A DNA stretch of 50,436 nt. Origin: an uncultured Bacteroidota bacterium. Its GTDB lineage: Bacteria; Bacteroidota; Bacteroidia; Chitinophagales; Chitinophagaceae. Both the position numbers and the translations under genes were made by a program. This document shows positions 1 to 7,097 of this stretch, one piece after another. The notes below the pieces were generated by a model, which was given only the letters and a program-made list of their open reading frames with translations, was not told where the DNA came from and searched no databases. Position 1 is the first letter of the stretch, and each line of letters begins with the position of its first letter. The stretch covers positions 1 through 50,436 of the forward strand of contig CAIUZK010000101.1 of NCBI GenBank assembly GCA_903903635.1, given 5' to 3'.

Positions 1-103
1 AATTCGCTACCATCCCAACATCCCAGAACTCAACTACAGAATTTATCCTTAATTTGTAGGAATTATTTTGAAAGTCTTACTTAACGCGAATCGAAAACAT
101 TAA

Positions 104-268
104 ATAACATGGCGACTAGAAAATATTAGGATTATAAAACCACTTTATGAAAACATATGTAAGCATAATTTTGTATATTTTATAAACATGAGTGAAATTC
201 TGGAAAGAGAAAACCAAAAGCTAAACGAATTAAAAGAATTGTTTCTTTCTAAATTGGCAGCAAACTAA
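104..268 (+). pseudogene. C-terminal remnant of a type I restriction specificity subunit (HsdS)
   Basis: An open stretch after a TAA at 101-103 runs to the stop at 266-268. It ends in ENQKLNELKELFLSKLAAN, which resembles the usual HsdS C-terminus (a charged coiled-coil helix of the type ENxKLTELRDLLLSKL). Upstream residues (RLENIRIIKPLYENI) also fit the end of an HsdS target-recognition half. A complete HsdS has about 400 residues; only about 54 remain here, and the frame is closed upstream. An ATG at 188 could start a 26-codon peptide, but decay is the simpler reading. The next gene is also a truncated piece of a gene type often found beside restriction loci. The family assignment rests on motif recognition only. 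Confidence 0.5.
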
Positions 269-278
269 AATTTAAAAC

Positions 279-536
279 ATGTCAGTATACCATGATATAA
301 TCACCTGGTCAGGAAATAAAGCTAATTTTTTAAGAGATGCTTTGAGGAGATTAATTTTATCCCCTGCTTTGTCAGCTACTGATATTGATGAGTTAACCGA
401 ATTGCTAAAGAAGGAAGTGGGATTTACCGGGATTACGAGAATGCCGATTCCACATGCAGTGGTAAATTTCACAAAAAAACTTCCATATTTGGTTCGAAGT
501 TTTGTCTGTTCGGGGCACTTAAATGAGAGCGAATAG
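279..536 (+). pseudogene. Truncated N-terminus of an AAA-type ATPase common in restriction/defence loci
   Basis: The 85-codon frame begins MSVYHDIITWSGNKANFLRD, continues ALRRLILSPALSATDIDELT, and has the pattern W-x(8)-RDALRRL-x-DIDELxxLxK. Large AAA-family ATPases near type I restriction systems typically start this way. No Walker A or B motif follows: the frame ends at 536, inside the left arm of the 16-bp hairpin at 521-577. The last 15-20 residues (from about VRSFVCSG) look like read-through into the repeat element rather than ATPase sequence. Together with the HsdS tail ten bases upstream this is probably a collapsed defence locus. An intact small unknown protein is the alternative. Confidence 0.45.
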
Positions 537-590
537 AGCGGGGAGCGTAAAGCGATCCAAACTATTCGCTCTCATTTTTTCCTCTGCTGT
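513..590. repeat. REP-like hairpin element, copy A
   Basis: A perfect 16-bp inverted repeat (521-536 and 562-577) with a 25-nt loop is followed by a T-run and a CCTCTGCTG tract. It begins with GTCTGTTCGGGGCAC. The same overall order (GTCTG..GGGGCAC, ATGAG-containing left arm, AGAGCG-rich loop, CTCATTTTT, CCTCT) recurs at 3194-3290 with a different stem sequence. It could also terminate transcription rightward. Confidence 0.6.
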
Positions 591-830
591 TTTTTTCCTC
601 TGCTGTTTTTCTCTTTCTTCCACTTAACCTCCAATTCGCAAATCGTGAGACTTGCCTCCTCTCTTACGGAATCATAGATTGCCGTCGAACGACATATTTA
701 TTATTTTTAAAAGACTACCGATAACTTGAGTCTTGTTTGTGACCTGTTTTCCCTGCGCAATATAAACGCATAAGAGTTTGACAACTTATAAAAAAGTTGT
801 CAAACCCCTATGTTGTTAGTGATTTGTTGA

Positions 831-2858
831 TTATTTTTTAATGTGTTTTAAGCGCACTTTGCCATAAATAAATGTTTGTCCGCCAATGATGATCTCTTTA
901 TTATGGGAATGAGCATATTGGATTACTTTAATGATGTATCCACCTGTATGCTCACTGTTGTAGAAAAAGGAAAACGGCAGCAATTCTCCCGGCTCAAGCT
1001 TCAAACCGCTCATGCCGATTTCTGCATCTCTCACGCCAAAAATCTCACCAGTTATATGATCATCAATAGGGCTTCGCATTGGCATGAAATTATCTGTGTT
1101 AAAACCACTTTTAAGCAGTTTTTTTAAGGCGTGGGCTTGAAACTTAAGTTCCAGTTCTCCTTTTTTAGCCTTCACCTTTTCTCCCCGTTGGTTAAATATG
1201 CAAAAACTGATGCGGGTCACAATGCTCTTTTTACCATAATTAGCGGCTATTGTGCCATGAAACGGAACTATTTTGCCACCCTTAACTGGACCTCCAGTAA
1301 CTGCATCGTCTATGACAATATTCCTTTGAGCGATATTATTGTTATTTAATACATTCTCGGCATTTGAGCCAATAACCTCAGGGAAGGTCATTCCAAAGTT
1401 TTCACTGGCGCCGGCTGTTTCTATTCTTGCCAGCAAACAAAAATGATGATCGTTGTTGGTCGCGCCAAATTCAGCTTTATAGTCTAAAGGATTGAGTGTT
1501 GTAAATGAGAACTTTGCTATATAGTCTAAACCTCCCGGTATAACAGGCAATGATTCGGTCGAAATCTCAGCGCCATACTTATCTCCATTGTTCCAGGGGG
1601 CTGGCCAGCCCAACGCCAAACCTCCTTTTGCCCAATAAAGCTTTGCAAATTCAGTTCCTCTACTTTGGCCTAAACCCCTGTTTTTAATATTAACATAGAT
1701 CCAGCAGGGGGTATTGCCTCTAATTACCTGATTAGCAGTACCGTTATCATCAGCCAGGCGCATCCATATCGCTTCACTTTCCCAGAAGTTTTGCGGTAAC
1801 GTGTCTTTTTCCACGCCCGTATCCACCAAGCCAGTTATGTAGCTTGTATCTTCAATATACAGATCAACAAGGTCACTAAGCGCAAATGAGCCATTGCCGG
1901 GGTAAGTAGTATGCACGCCGCTCGGCGTTAAATTTATACTATTAAAAGCCGTAGTTATATCCCATTTCCATACTACACCGGAAGAGGCATAATTGTTGCC
2001 ACTATTTGTGCCCTGATCATTGATATACAATGTGTTGCCATCAAACCCAATGCCACCAAGCATACCACCAAGTATATTAAATATATACAGGTCGGATTTA
2101 TTTAAAATAATATCACTGCCGTCTGGAAGCTTCTTGAGAATGGCAGCAATTGTACTTTGAGGAAATTTCACCAATGTGCCGTCAATAAGATAATCATTTA
2201 AATGATAATCATCATTATTGTTGGCCAGCCAAAGGTTACCAGATGAATCAAAGGTAATTCCTTCCGGCTCTGATAGCAAATTTACTAATTTAGTAACGCC
2301 ATCTTTGTCTGTGGCAGTGTATGTTTTTCCATTATTGACGATTTTGTGAAAAGTGCCTTTATTAAGGTTCCGGTAGCAAATCAGGTAACTACCACCACTA
2401 TCAAAGGTTGTCATCCACAAATTTCCGTCCTTAAAAGCAAGATTAGCACAAATCTGGGCGACAGATGGATCATTAATACTACAAAATTGAGCAGAAACGG
2501 TATAATTGCTTGCAGCTGTGCAGAAATATATGCCAGTTTCAGGAGCAACGCCAACAGTACCATATAAAGCAAAATACAAATCATCATTGTCAGGATTTAT
2601 TGCCATGCCGGTAACATCTTTTGAATTAACTATTACCGGTAATTTCGCAGTCCTAATCGGAAATACGTCTGCGAAATCATAAATAAAAACACCTTGGGCT
2701 ACGCCGACAAAAATTTTATTTTTATGCACAAGCACAGAATTTACATTCGTGCCCCCGTCTGCGCCAATATCTATCGTTGTATTTGTACCCGGGCTGGCCA
2801 GAGGGTAAATCCGCACTTTATTATCTGAAAGGTAAGGTTGTAAAATGAAATTTTTCAT
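831..2858 (-). CDS. Large beta-propeller protein with a C-terminal beta-sandwich domain, no signal peptide
   Basis: This 675-residue protein has no signal peptide and no sorting domain, so it is probably cytoplasmic or exported by a non-Sec route. Residues 1-340 look like an SMP-30/NHL-type propeller, with recurring blades such as PEGITFDSSGNLWLAN and GGIGFDGNTLYINDQG. Residues 365-480 carry a separate module (SEAIWMRLADDNGT, WIYVNIKNRG, LYWAKGGLALGWPAPW, HHFCLLARIET) that I recognise from other bacterial proteins as a CARDB-like beta-sandwich of unknown function. The last 150 residues are a further beta-rich region. It stands alone, with 500 bases of gene-free DNA upstream and repeat debris on both sides. 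No enzyme motif is evident, so I propose no function. Confidence 0.75.
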   Translation of the reverse strand: MKNFILQPYLSDNKVRIYPLASPGTNTTIDIGADGGTNVNSVLVHKNKIFVGVAQGVFIYDFADVFPIRTAKLPVIVNSKDVTGMAINPDNDDLYFALYGTVGVAPETGIYFCTAASNYTVSAQFCSINDPSVAQICANLAFKDGNLWMTTFDSGGSYLICYRNLNKGTFHKIVNNGKTYTATDKDGVTKLVNLLSEPEGITFDSSGNLWLANNNDDYHLNDYLIDGTLVKFPQSTIAAILKKLPDGSDIILNKSDLYIFNILGGMLGGIGFDGNTLYINDQGTNSGNNYASSGVVWKWDITTAFNSINLTPSGVHTTYPGNGSFALSDLVDLYIEDTSYITGLVDTGVEKDTLPQNFWESEAIWMRLADDNGTANQVIRGNTPCWIYVNIKNRGLGQSRGTEFAKLYWAKGGLALGWPAPWNNGDKYGAEISTESLPVIPGGLDYIAKFSFTTLNPLDYKAEFGATNNDHHFCLLARIETAGASENFGMTFPEVIGSNAENVLNNNNIAQRNIVIDDAVTGGPVKGGKIVPFHGTIAANYGKKSIVTRISFCIFNQRGEKVKAKKGELELKFQAHALKKLLKSGFNTDNFMPMRSPIDDHITGEIFGVRDAEIGMSGLKLEPGELLPFSFFYNSEHTGGYIIKVIQYAHSHNKEIIIGGQTFIYGKVRLKHIKK

Positions 2859-3066
2859 GTTTAATTAATTTTATGTTTTGTCTATTCTGAAAAGTGTTCG
2901 GCTTCCTGTTTTAAATCCACCGTGTTAATTTGCCTGATATCTTACTTACGACTGCAATTTATTTATATAAACGAACATGGAACTCAAATATTGCACAATT
3001 AATTTAGATTTGATAATGAAAGTTAACTTAACGTAATAAATTTTTGTTAAAGTTCTTATCCTGTAC

Positions 3067-3125
3067 TTCCGGATGTTCTGAATGGCATCCGGAAATAAGA
3101 ATAAAAGGCCATCTCCGATGGCTTT
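3067..3125 (-). terminator. Two adjacent stem-loops, the left-hand one possibly regulatory, the other a likely leftward terminator
   Basis: Arms TTCCGGATG (3067-3075) and CATCCGGAA (3086-3094) form a 9-bp stem. A second stem at 3104-3125 (GCCATC/GATGGC plus an AAA/TTT extension with one bulge) is followed on the minus strand by a U-rich tract, as expected for a terminator of leftward transcripts from the lipoprotein genes. The rest of the 2859-3396 gap holds the two repeat elements and no convincing gene. Confidence 0.45.
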
Positions 3126-3193
3126 CAAAGATACTATTGTTCAAAATTGCTTAGTCTCTGCAAAATCTCCATCAACTGGTTCGATAATCTTCC

Positions 3194-3290
3194 TGTCTGG
3201 GGCACAAAATGAGTGCGGAGAGCGGCAGAGCGAAGAGCGATGGCTGGTCTCCGTTCTCATTTTTCCCTCTCTCTTCGCTCTGTTTCTTCG
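3194..3290. repeat. REP-like hairpin element, copy B
   Basis: Same architecture as the element at 513-590. The left arm is 3206-3221 and the right arm 3248-3263; 14 of 16 positions are Watson-Crick pairs, one more can be a G-U wobble, and one is a T-T mismatch. An AGAGCG-rich loop lies between them, and TTTTTCCCTCTCTC follows. The stem bases differ from copy A but still pair. Confidence 0.55.
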
Positions 3291-3348
3291 CTCTAAATTT
3301 TTAGATTTGTCAAGATGAATGCCGTCACAGACGGAGTTGTTATTTGCA

Positions 3349-3378
3349 GTTCGAGATGCCCTTCGGAACATCTCGAAC
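3349..3378. repeat. 10-bp perfect hairpin (GTTCGAGATG / CATCTCGAAC)
   Basis: Arms at 3349-3358 and 3369-3378 enclose a 10-nt loop containing CTTCGG. It lies between the hairpin element at 3194 and the end of the lipoprotein pseudogene. It resembles a dispersed intergenic palindrome more than a terminator, because no T-run follows on either strand. Confidence 0.5.
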
Positions 3379-3396
3379 AACGGGGAATATCAATTA

Positions 3397-3908
3397 TCAA
3401 TTCGTAGAGATAAAGTATGGTCTATTCCAAAAATTAACTTTAAGATATGCCCATAGAGGTAAATTGGATTTATATTTTCCGGTATTTAGAAAGTAAAAAG
3501 TGTCCCCATTATAACCAACACAGATAGTTCTTAAGACCTTCTCATTGCAATAGGTTTTAATTTCCATCCGAACATCAATACCATTAATCACCTTATCTTC
3601 ATTATCGGCAAAATAAGAAAAAAGGCTGTCGTAAATGGCAAATTGTTTAGAACCCTTAAAAAAGACATCTTGTTTTTTGACATCAGAAAATAGGTTATCG
3701 AAATCTTCACAACGCACGGCAGTAACTGTCTCTACACACCCAAGAACATAATCAATCACAATCTTATCGCATCTTGCTGTATCATTAAAATACTGTCCTT
3801 TCTTATATTATCTGCCATCGCTTCTGCAAAGCTATCCTTACGAGGATTAATATTATTGCATTGCGCAAGGAACATTAAAATAAGCAATGTGGCTATGGTG
3901 TATTTCAT
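3397..3908 (-). pseudogene. Frameshifted paralogue of the adjacent lipoprotein gene
   Basis: This is the second copy of the gene at 4071-4574, offset 666 nt. Its 5' part (start codon at 3908) encodes the same lipoprotein signal region. At about 3785-3792 a run of A residues is one base shorter than in the intact copy. The reading frame then goes ..RKDSILMIQQDAIRL and stops. Restoring one A gives RKDSIFNDTARCDKIVIDYV, which matches the intact copy. The remaining downstream frame (3397-3759, 120 codons) is open and about half identical to the intact protein. It is either a real single-base deletion or a sequencing error in a homopolymer; the function is unknown in either case. Confidence 0.7.
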
Positions 3909-4000
3909 GCAAAAAAGGTGATGTAGAAAAATGCAAAAACAATATACAATAATAAGCGCTAATAATCTCCGGATTTTTTACCCACCATCTTCGAAAATCC
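3855..4000. repeat. Direct repeat, copy 1 (146 nt)
   Basis: Positions 3855-4000 match 4521-4666 with one mismatch (3869/4535); 3870-4000 is identical to 4536-4666 over 131 nt. The block covers the start codon, the signal-peptide region and the leader of the lipoprotein genes. It also includes sequence that continues into the DUF1835 upstream region in copy 2. Confidence 0.85.
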
Positions 4001-4070
4001 GGGTAAGAGTTAAATCGCCTAAGCAATAGAATTTATTTATTCGTTACTAACTATTTTGCCCATATCTAGT

Positions 4071-4574
4071 TTAAGTGAAGTTCCAAAAGTGTTTTAGAAG
4101 GTATTTTTTGAGGGGCCCATTTGATTTATATCTACTGGTATTCTGGAAATAAAAATCTTCTCCCCAATAATCAACACAAATTATTTTTAATACCCTCTTA
4201 CCGCTATAGGTTTCAATTTTCATGCGAACATCAATTCTATTTGGTATCTGGTCTTTACTATCAATAAACAATGTAAAAAGGCTATCATAAACGGCAAATA
4301 GTTTTGAGCCCTTTTCAATCACCTTACGTTTCTTAATAAAGGAAAAAGTTTCATCAAAAAGATCACAATTCACCTGGCCTGCAGTGCCTATTACCTCATC
4401 AACATAATCAATCACAATTTTGTCACATTTTGCTGTGTCATTAAAAATACTGTCCTTTCTTAAGGAATCTGCCATCGCCTGAGCAAATATATCTTTACCT
4501 GGTTTACTAGGATTAAAATAATTGCATTGCGCAAAGAACATTAAAATAAGCAATGTGGCTATGGTGTATTTCAT
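4071..4574 (-). CDS. Small exported lipoprotein, function unknown
   Basis: The 167-residue protein has a lipoprotein signal (MKYTIATLLILMFFAQC, lipobox FAQC, Cys17) and would be membrane-anchored in the periplasm or outer membrane. The mature part has a conserved pattern shared with the frameshifted neighbour: KGSK.FAVYDSLF, NRIDVRMKIETY, DFYFQNT.RYKSN and a C-terminal HFWN. I recognise no family. The region 4575-4716 between its start and the divergent DUF1835 gene holds both promoters; the leader is part of the 146-nt repeat. The intact copy is probably the functional one. Confidence 0.7.
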   Translation of the reverse strand: MKYTIATLLILMFFAQCNYFNPSKPGKDIFAQAMADSLRKDSIFNDTAKCDKIVIDYVDEVIGTAGQVNCDLFDETFSFIKKRKVIEKGSKLFAVYDSLFTLFIDSKDQIPNRIDVRMKIETYSGKRVLKIICVDYWGEDFYFQNTSRYKSNGPLKKYLLKHFWNFT

Positions 4575-4666
4575 GCAAAAAAGGTGATGTAGAAAAATGC
4601 AAAAACAATATACAATAATAAGCGCTAATAATCTCCGGATTTTTTACCCACCATCTTCGAAAATCC
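4521..4666. repeat. Direct repeat, copy 2 (146 nt)
   Basis: Partner of 3855-4000. In this copy the sequence runs on into the promoter of the DUF1835 gene. In copy 1 homology stops at 4000 and a stop codon follows shortly. Confidence 0.85.
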
Positions 4667-4691
4667 CGATTCCAAATTCCCTTAAGGGTAT

Positions 4692-4699
4692 TACATTTG
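4692..4699 (+). promoter_or_regulatory. Bacteroidota-type -7 box TACATTTG for the DUF1835 gene
   Basis: Exact match to TAnnTTTG, 17 bases before the ATG at 4717. It lies downstream of the earlier in-frame ATG (4597), so a transcript from here can only use 4717. Confidence 0.6.
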
Positions 4700-4716
4700 C
4701 CTTAAAGCAAGTAGTA

Positions 4717-5550
4717 ATGATATACCATCTGGTAACAGGAGATGTGGCAGCGGCGCCATTAAGGGAAGCAATTCAGGCGGAGGCCTCTATGGAGGGTGAA
4801 GTAGTAGTGATGAAAGATGTGCTGAGTGTGGGGCCTCTGCAAAAGGAGGAGGGGCAAAAATTCTCGGAGCTGAGAAGCGCTTTCTGGCAGGAGGTAGTAA
4901 TTAATGAGAAAAATCCGGTGCAGGTTGATGATATGGAACGCCTGCTGGAGGTAAGCCTAGCACTATCTAAAAACGAGGAGGACAAAATATGGCTGTGGAT
5001 CGCGCCATGGCCTGCTGATGTGTGTATGTATCATTGGGTGCTTAAGTACCTGGGGAAATACCCAAATAGGCTGTATGTGGTGAATATTGCGGGCCTACCC
5101 TTCCTGGATGAACAGGGCAAGGTTTTCTTCCCGAAAAGCATAGGTGAAATTTTACCAAAGGAATTGATAAAGGCACGCAGGCTGGCAAGGCTGGTAACTC
5201 CGGGCGAACTGGAAGTAGACACAGATGAATGGCGCAAGGTTGTAGCTGCAAATGCAGGGATGCGTACACTGGAAGGTGGGAAAAGGCTTATGTCGAGGCC
5301 TGAAGATCATTTTGATAGCCAGTTGATCAGCTTTACCTCACACCAATTTCAGAAAGCATCGAAGATTGTATCGCAGGCACTGGCTAAATACAGTATACCA
5401 ACCGGAGACCTTTACCTGGGCTGGCGGCTACGCAAGATGGTGGATGCCGGCAGATTGGAATTGCAGGGTGATGTGACCAAGGCGCTTAAGGATTTTGATG
5501 TAAAAATGCCGGGTGATGGCACAAACGCCCAGTATAGTTTGCCATTGTAA
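4717..5550 (+). CDS. DUF1835 domain-containing protein
   Basis: The 277-residue cytosolic protein begins MIYHLVTGDVAAAPLREAI, the usual start of DUF1835 proteins, followed by the conserved VVVMKDVLSVGPL and FWQEV segments. The C-terminal third is probably the companion DUF3658-like region. The biochemical role of the family is not established. I chose 4717 over the in-frame ATG at 4597: the 40 extra codons lie inside the duplicated 146-nt block and look non-conserved, and a TACATTTG promoter sits between the two ATGs. A strong terminator follows, so it is a monocistronic unit. Confidence 0.8.
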   Translation: MIYHLVTGDVAAAPLREAIQAEASMEGEVVVMKDVLSVGPLQKEEGQKFSELRSAFWQEVVINEKNPVQVDDMERLLEVSLALSKNEEDKIWLWIAPWPADVCMYHWVLKYLGKYPNRLYVVNIAGLPFLDEQGKVFFPKSIGEILPKELIKARRLARLVTPGELEVDTDEWRKVVAANAGMRTLEGGKRLMSRPEDHFDSQLISFTSHQFQKASKIVSQALAKYSIPTGDLYLGWRLRKMVDAGRLELQGDVTKALKDFDVKMPGDGTNAQYSLPL

Positions 5551-5600
5551 GGTAATCATTCAAAAATCTAAGTTTATTGAGCATATACTTTTAGAAAGTA

Positions 5601-5632
5601 AAAGGCGCTAAACAGCAATGTTTGGCGCCTTT
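5601..5632 (+). terminator. Rho-independent terminator of the DUF1835 gene
   Basis: A 14-bp stem with one G-U pair (5601-5614 / 5619-5632) closes a GCAA tetraloop and is followed by CTCATTTT. The A-rich left flank would let it act leftward as well. Confidence 0.75.
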
Positions 5633-5696
5633 CTCATTTTATGCGATATCCCCCCTCCTGAAACATTTGATACGCAGACGATAGCTTTGTTGAATA

Positions 5697-5726
5697 TAAA
5701 AAGCCGCTACAAATAATGCAGCGGCT
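5697..5726 (-). terminator. Terminator of the TPR protein gene
   Basis: Arms AGCCGCT (5702-5708) and AGCGGCT (5720-5726). Read on the minus strand, the stem is followed by TTTTTATA, 25 bases after the stop codon of the TPR gene. Confidence 0.7.
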
Positions 5727-5750
5727 CTAAATTTATCATTTGCTATTCAA

Positions 5751-7004
5751 TTACATGCTTTCATACTTCTTCTTGGCATCGCCATATTTATCCATCTTAC
5801 CCAACCTTGAATAAACATCCATCAATGCCCTCAGTGTATTTTTATAAGTCTTTTTATCACTGTCCTTCAACTCTTTTTCGTGAGCGGCATACTCGCTTGT
5901 AGCCTTTTCGAAAAATGGTGTTGCTTTATCAAACATGGCATCTCTTTGCAATTTCAGGTTGTCATATTTTTTCTGCTCTGCATCTGATGAACCGGTAATA
6001 GCATTCATCTGATTATTAATTTCAGTAGCCTGATTAAAATAAAGCGCTCCGAAATTATAGTTATACTCCGTGTTGTTAGGAGAAATTGCCAAAGCCTTTT
6101 TGAATGCGGCTTCTGACTTGGCAAGGTACTCAGTAGCATTAGCTGGTTTCTTACCATCTTTTTCACCTGACATTCTCAGGTAAGTAGTAGCAATATTAAA
6201 CTGGATATCAGCATTGTTTGGTTCTTTAGCTGCAGCATCTTCCAGTTTCTTAGCCATTTCATCATCCTTGCCTGATGTAATGTAATAATTGATCTCAAAA
6301 TTACGGATCATCACATCTTCGGGAAACGCCTTCCGGCCCTCCTGTATTACTGTCAGTTCTTCGGCAGTTTTATTCAGGTGAATCAACGCATCTATAAGGC
6401 ACTGGTAGGAAGATGCTGTTTTGGTTATGGGGTTGTTTTTTACTGTAGTAAGCAATGGAACTGCTTCTTCATACTTACTCTGGAAATAAGCACTCTTTGC
6501 CAGTGTTTCCTGAGCATCAGCTACTACGGTATCAAACTGCCTCTGTTTATCAGCAGGAAGTTTATCAAACCTTTTCATGTCGCGGATTTTCACCACGTTT
6601 TTCATGTAGTCCGAAGCTTCATCCAGTTTCTTGTCGTTATAGGCTCTGGCTCCGTCATTGTAATACAACAACGCGCTTATCCCCAAAAGCATATCAACCG
6701 TACTTTTTTCGTAATCAGCTTTAACTTCTACCAGTCTCATTACAGCCTGAGCAGCCTCCCTGTAAGGATTTGAAGCTTTATACTTGTCCACATTCTGCAG
6801 ACTAAAATAAATCTGGGCCTTGGCAAGCAATGCTTTAGGCTTTTCCTTGGTTTCCGGGTTTTGCATGGCTTTATCTATATCCTCCTTGGCTTCATCCCAT
6901 TTCTGTCCGTTCAAGGCTACATTTGCCGATGTAACATATTTATCCTGCGCTATTCCGTAGAAGGAAAGGCTAATGGCAGCGATAATTAAAATTGCTTTTT
7001 TCAT
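5751..7004 (-). CDS. Exported tetratricopeptide-repeat protein
   Basis: The 417-residue protein has a signal peptide (MKKAILIIAAISLSFYGIAQ, cleavage after AQ). A chain of alpha-helical repeats follows with TPR spacing: NVALNGQKWDEAKEDIDKAM, then ALLAKAQIYFSL, a degenerate central part, then NADIQFNIATTYLRM and NTEYNYNFGALYFNQA. TPR arrays usually bind partner proteins; nothing here names the partner. It is transcribed leftward just downstream of gyrA with a 93-base gap. Its own terminator lies at 5697-5726. I see no perfect promoter box in the gap, so it may be co-transcribed with gyrA. Confidence 0.85.
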   Translation of the reverse strand: MKKAILIIAAISLSFYGIAQDKYVTSANVALNGQKWDEAKEDIDKAMQNPETKEKPKALLAKAQIYFSLQNVDKYKASNPYREAAQAVMRLVEVKADYEKSTVDMLLGISALLYYNDGARAYNDKKLDEASDYMKNVVKIRDMKRFDKLPADKQRQFDTVVADAQETLAKSAYFQSKYEEAVPLLTTVKNNPITKTASSYQCLIDALIHLNKTAEELTVIQEGRKAFPEDVMIRNFEINYYITSGKDDEMAKKLEDAAAKEPNNADIQFNIATTYLRMSGEKDGKKPANATEYLAKSEAAFKKALAISPNNTEYNYNFGALYFNQATEINNQMNAITGSSDAEQKKYDNLKLQRDAMFDKATPFFEKATSEYAAHEKELKDSDKKTYKNTLRALMDVYSRLGKMDKYGDAKKKYESM

Positions 7005-7097
7005 ATTATTTCGCTTTATGTGAAATTTGCGCTTAGTCTATATTTATTTAACCACGACTAAGATTAGTCCGATTACCATTTGTTGCTTTTAGTATAC

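Noticed and set aside
2-52. A 16-codon open frame at the window edge (IRYHPNIPELNYRIYP, then stop) that could be the end of an upstream gene
   Set aside because: Too short to assign or to distinguish from chance without the sequence to the left.
4597-4716. In-frame 40-codon N-terminal extension of the DUF1835 gene
   Set aside because: It lies inside the duplicated 146-nt block, precedes a TACATTTG promoter, and the conserved family start is at 4717.
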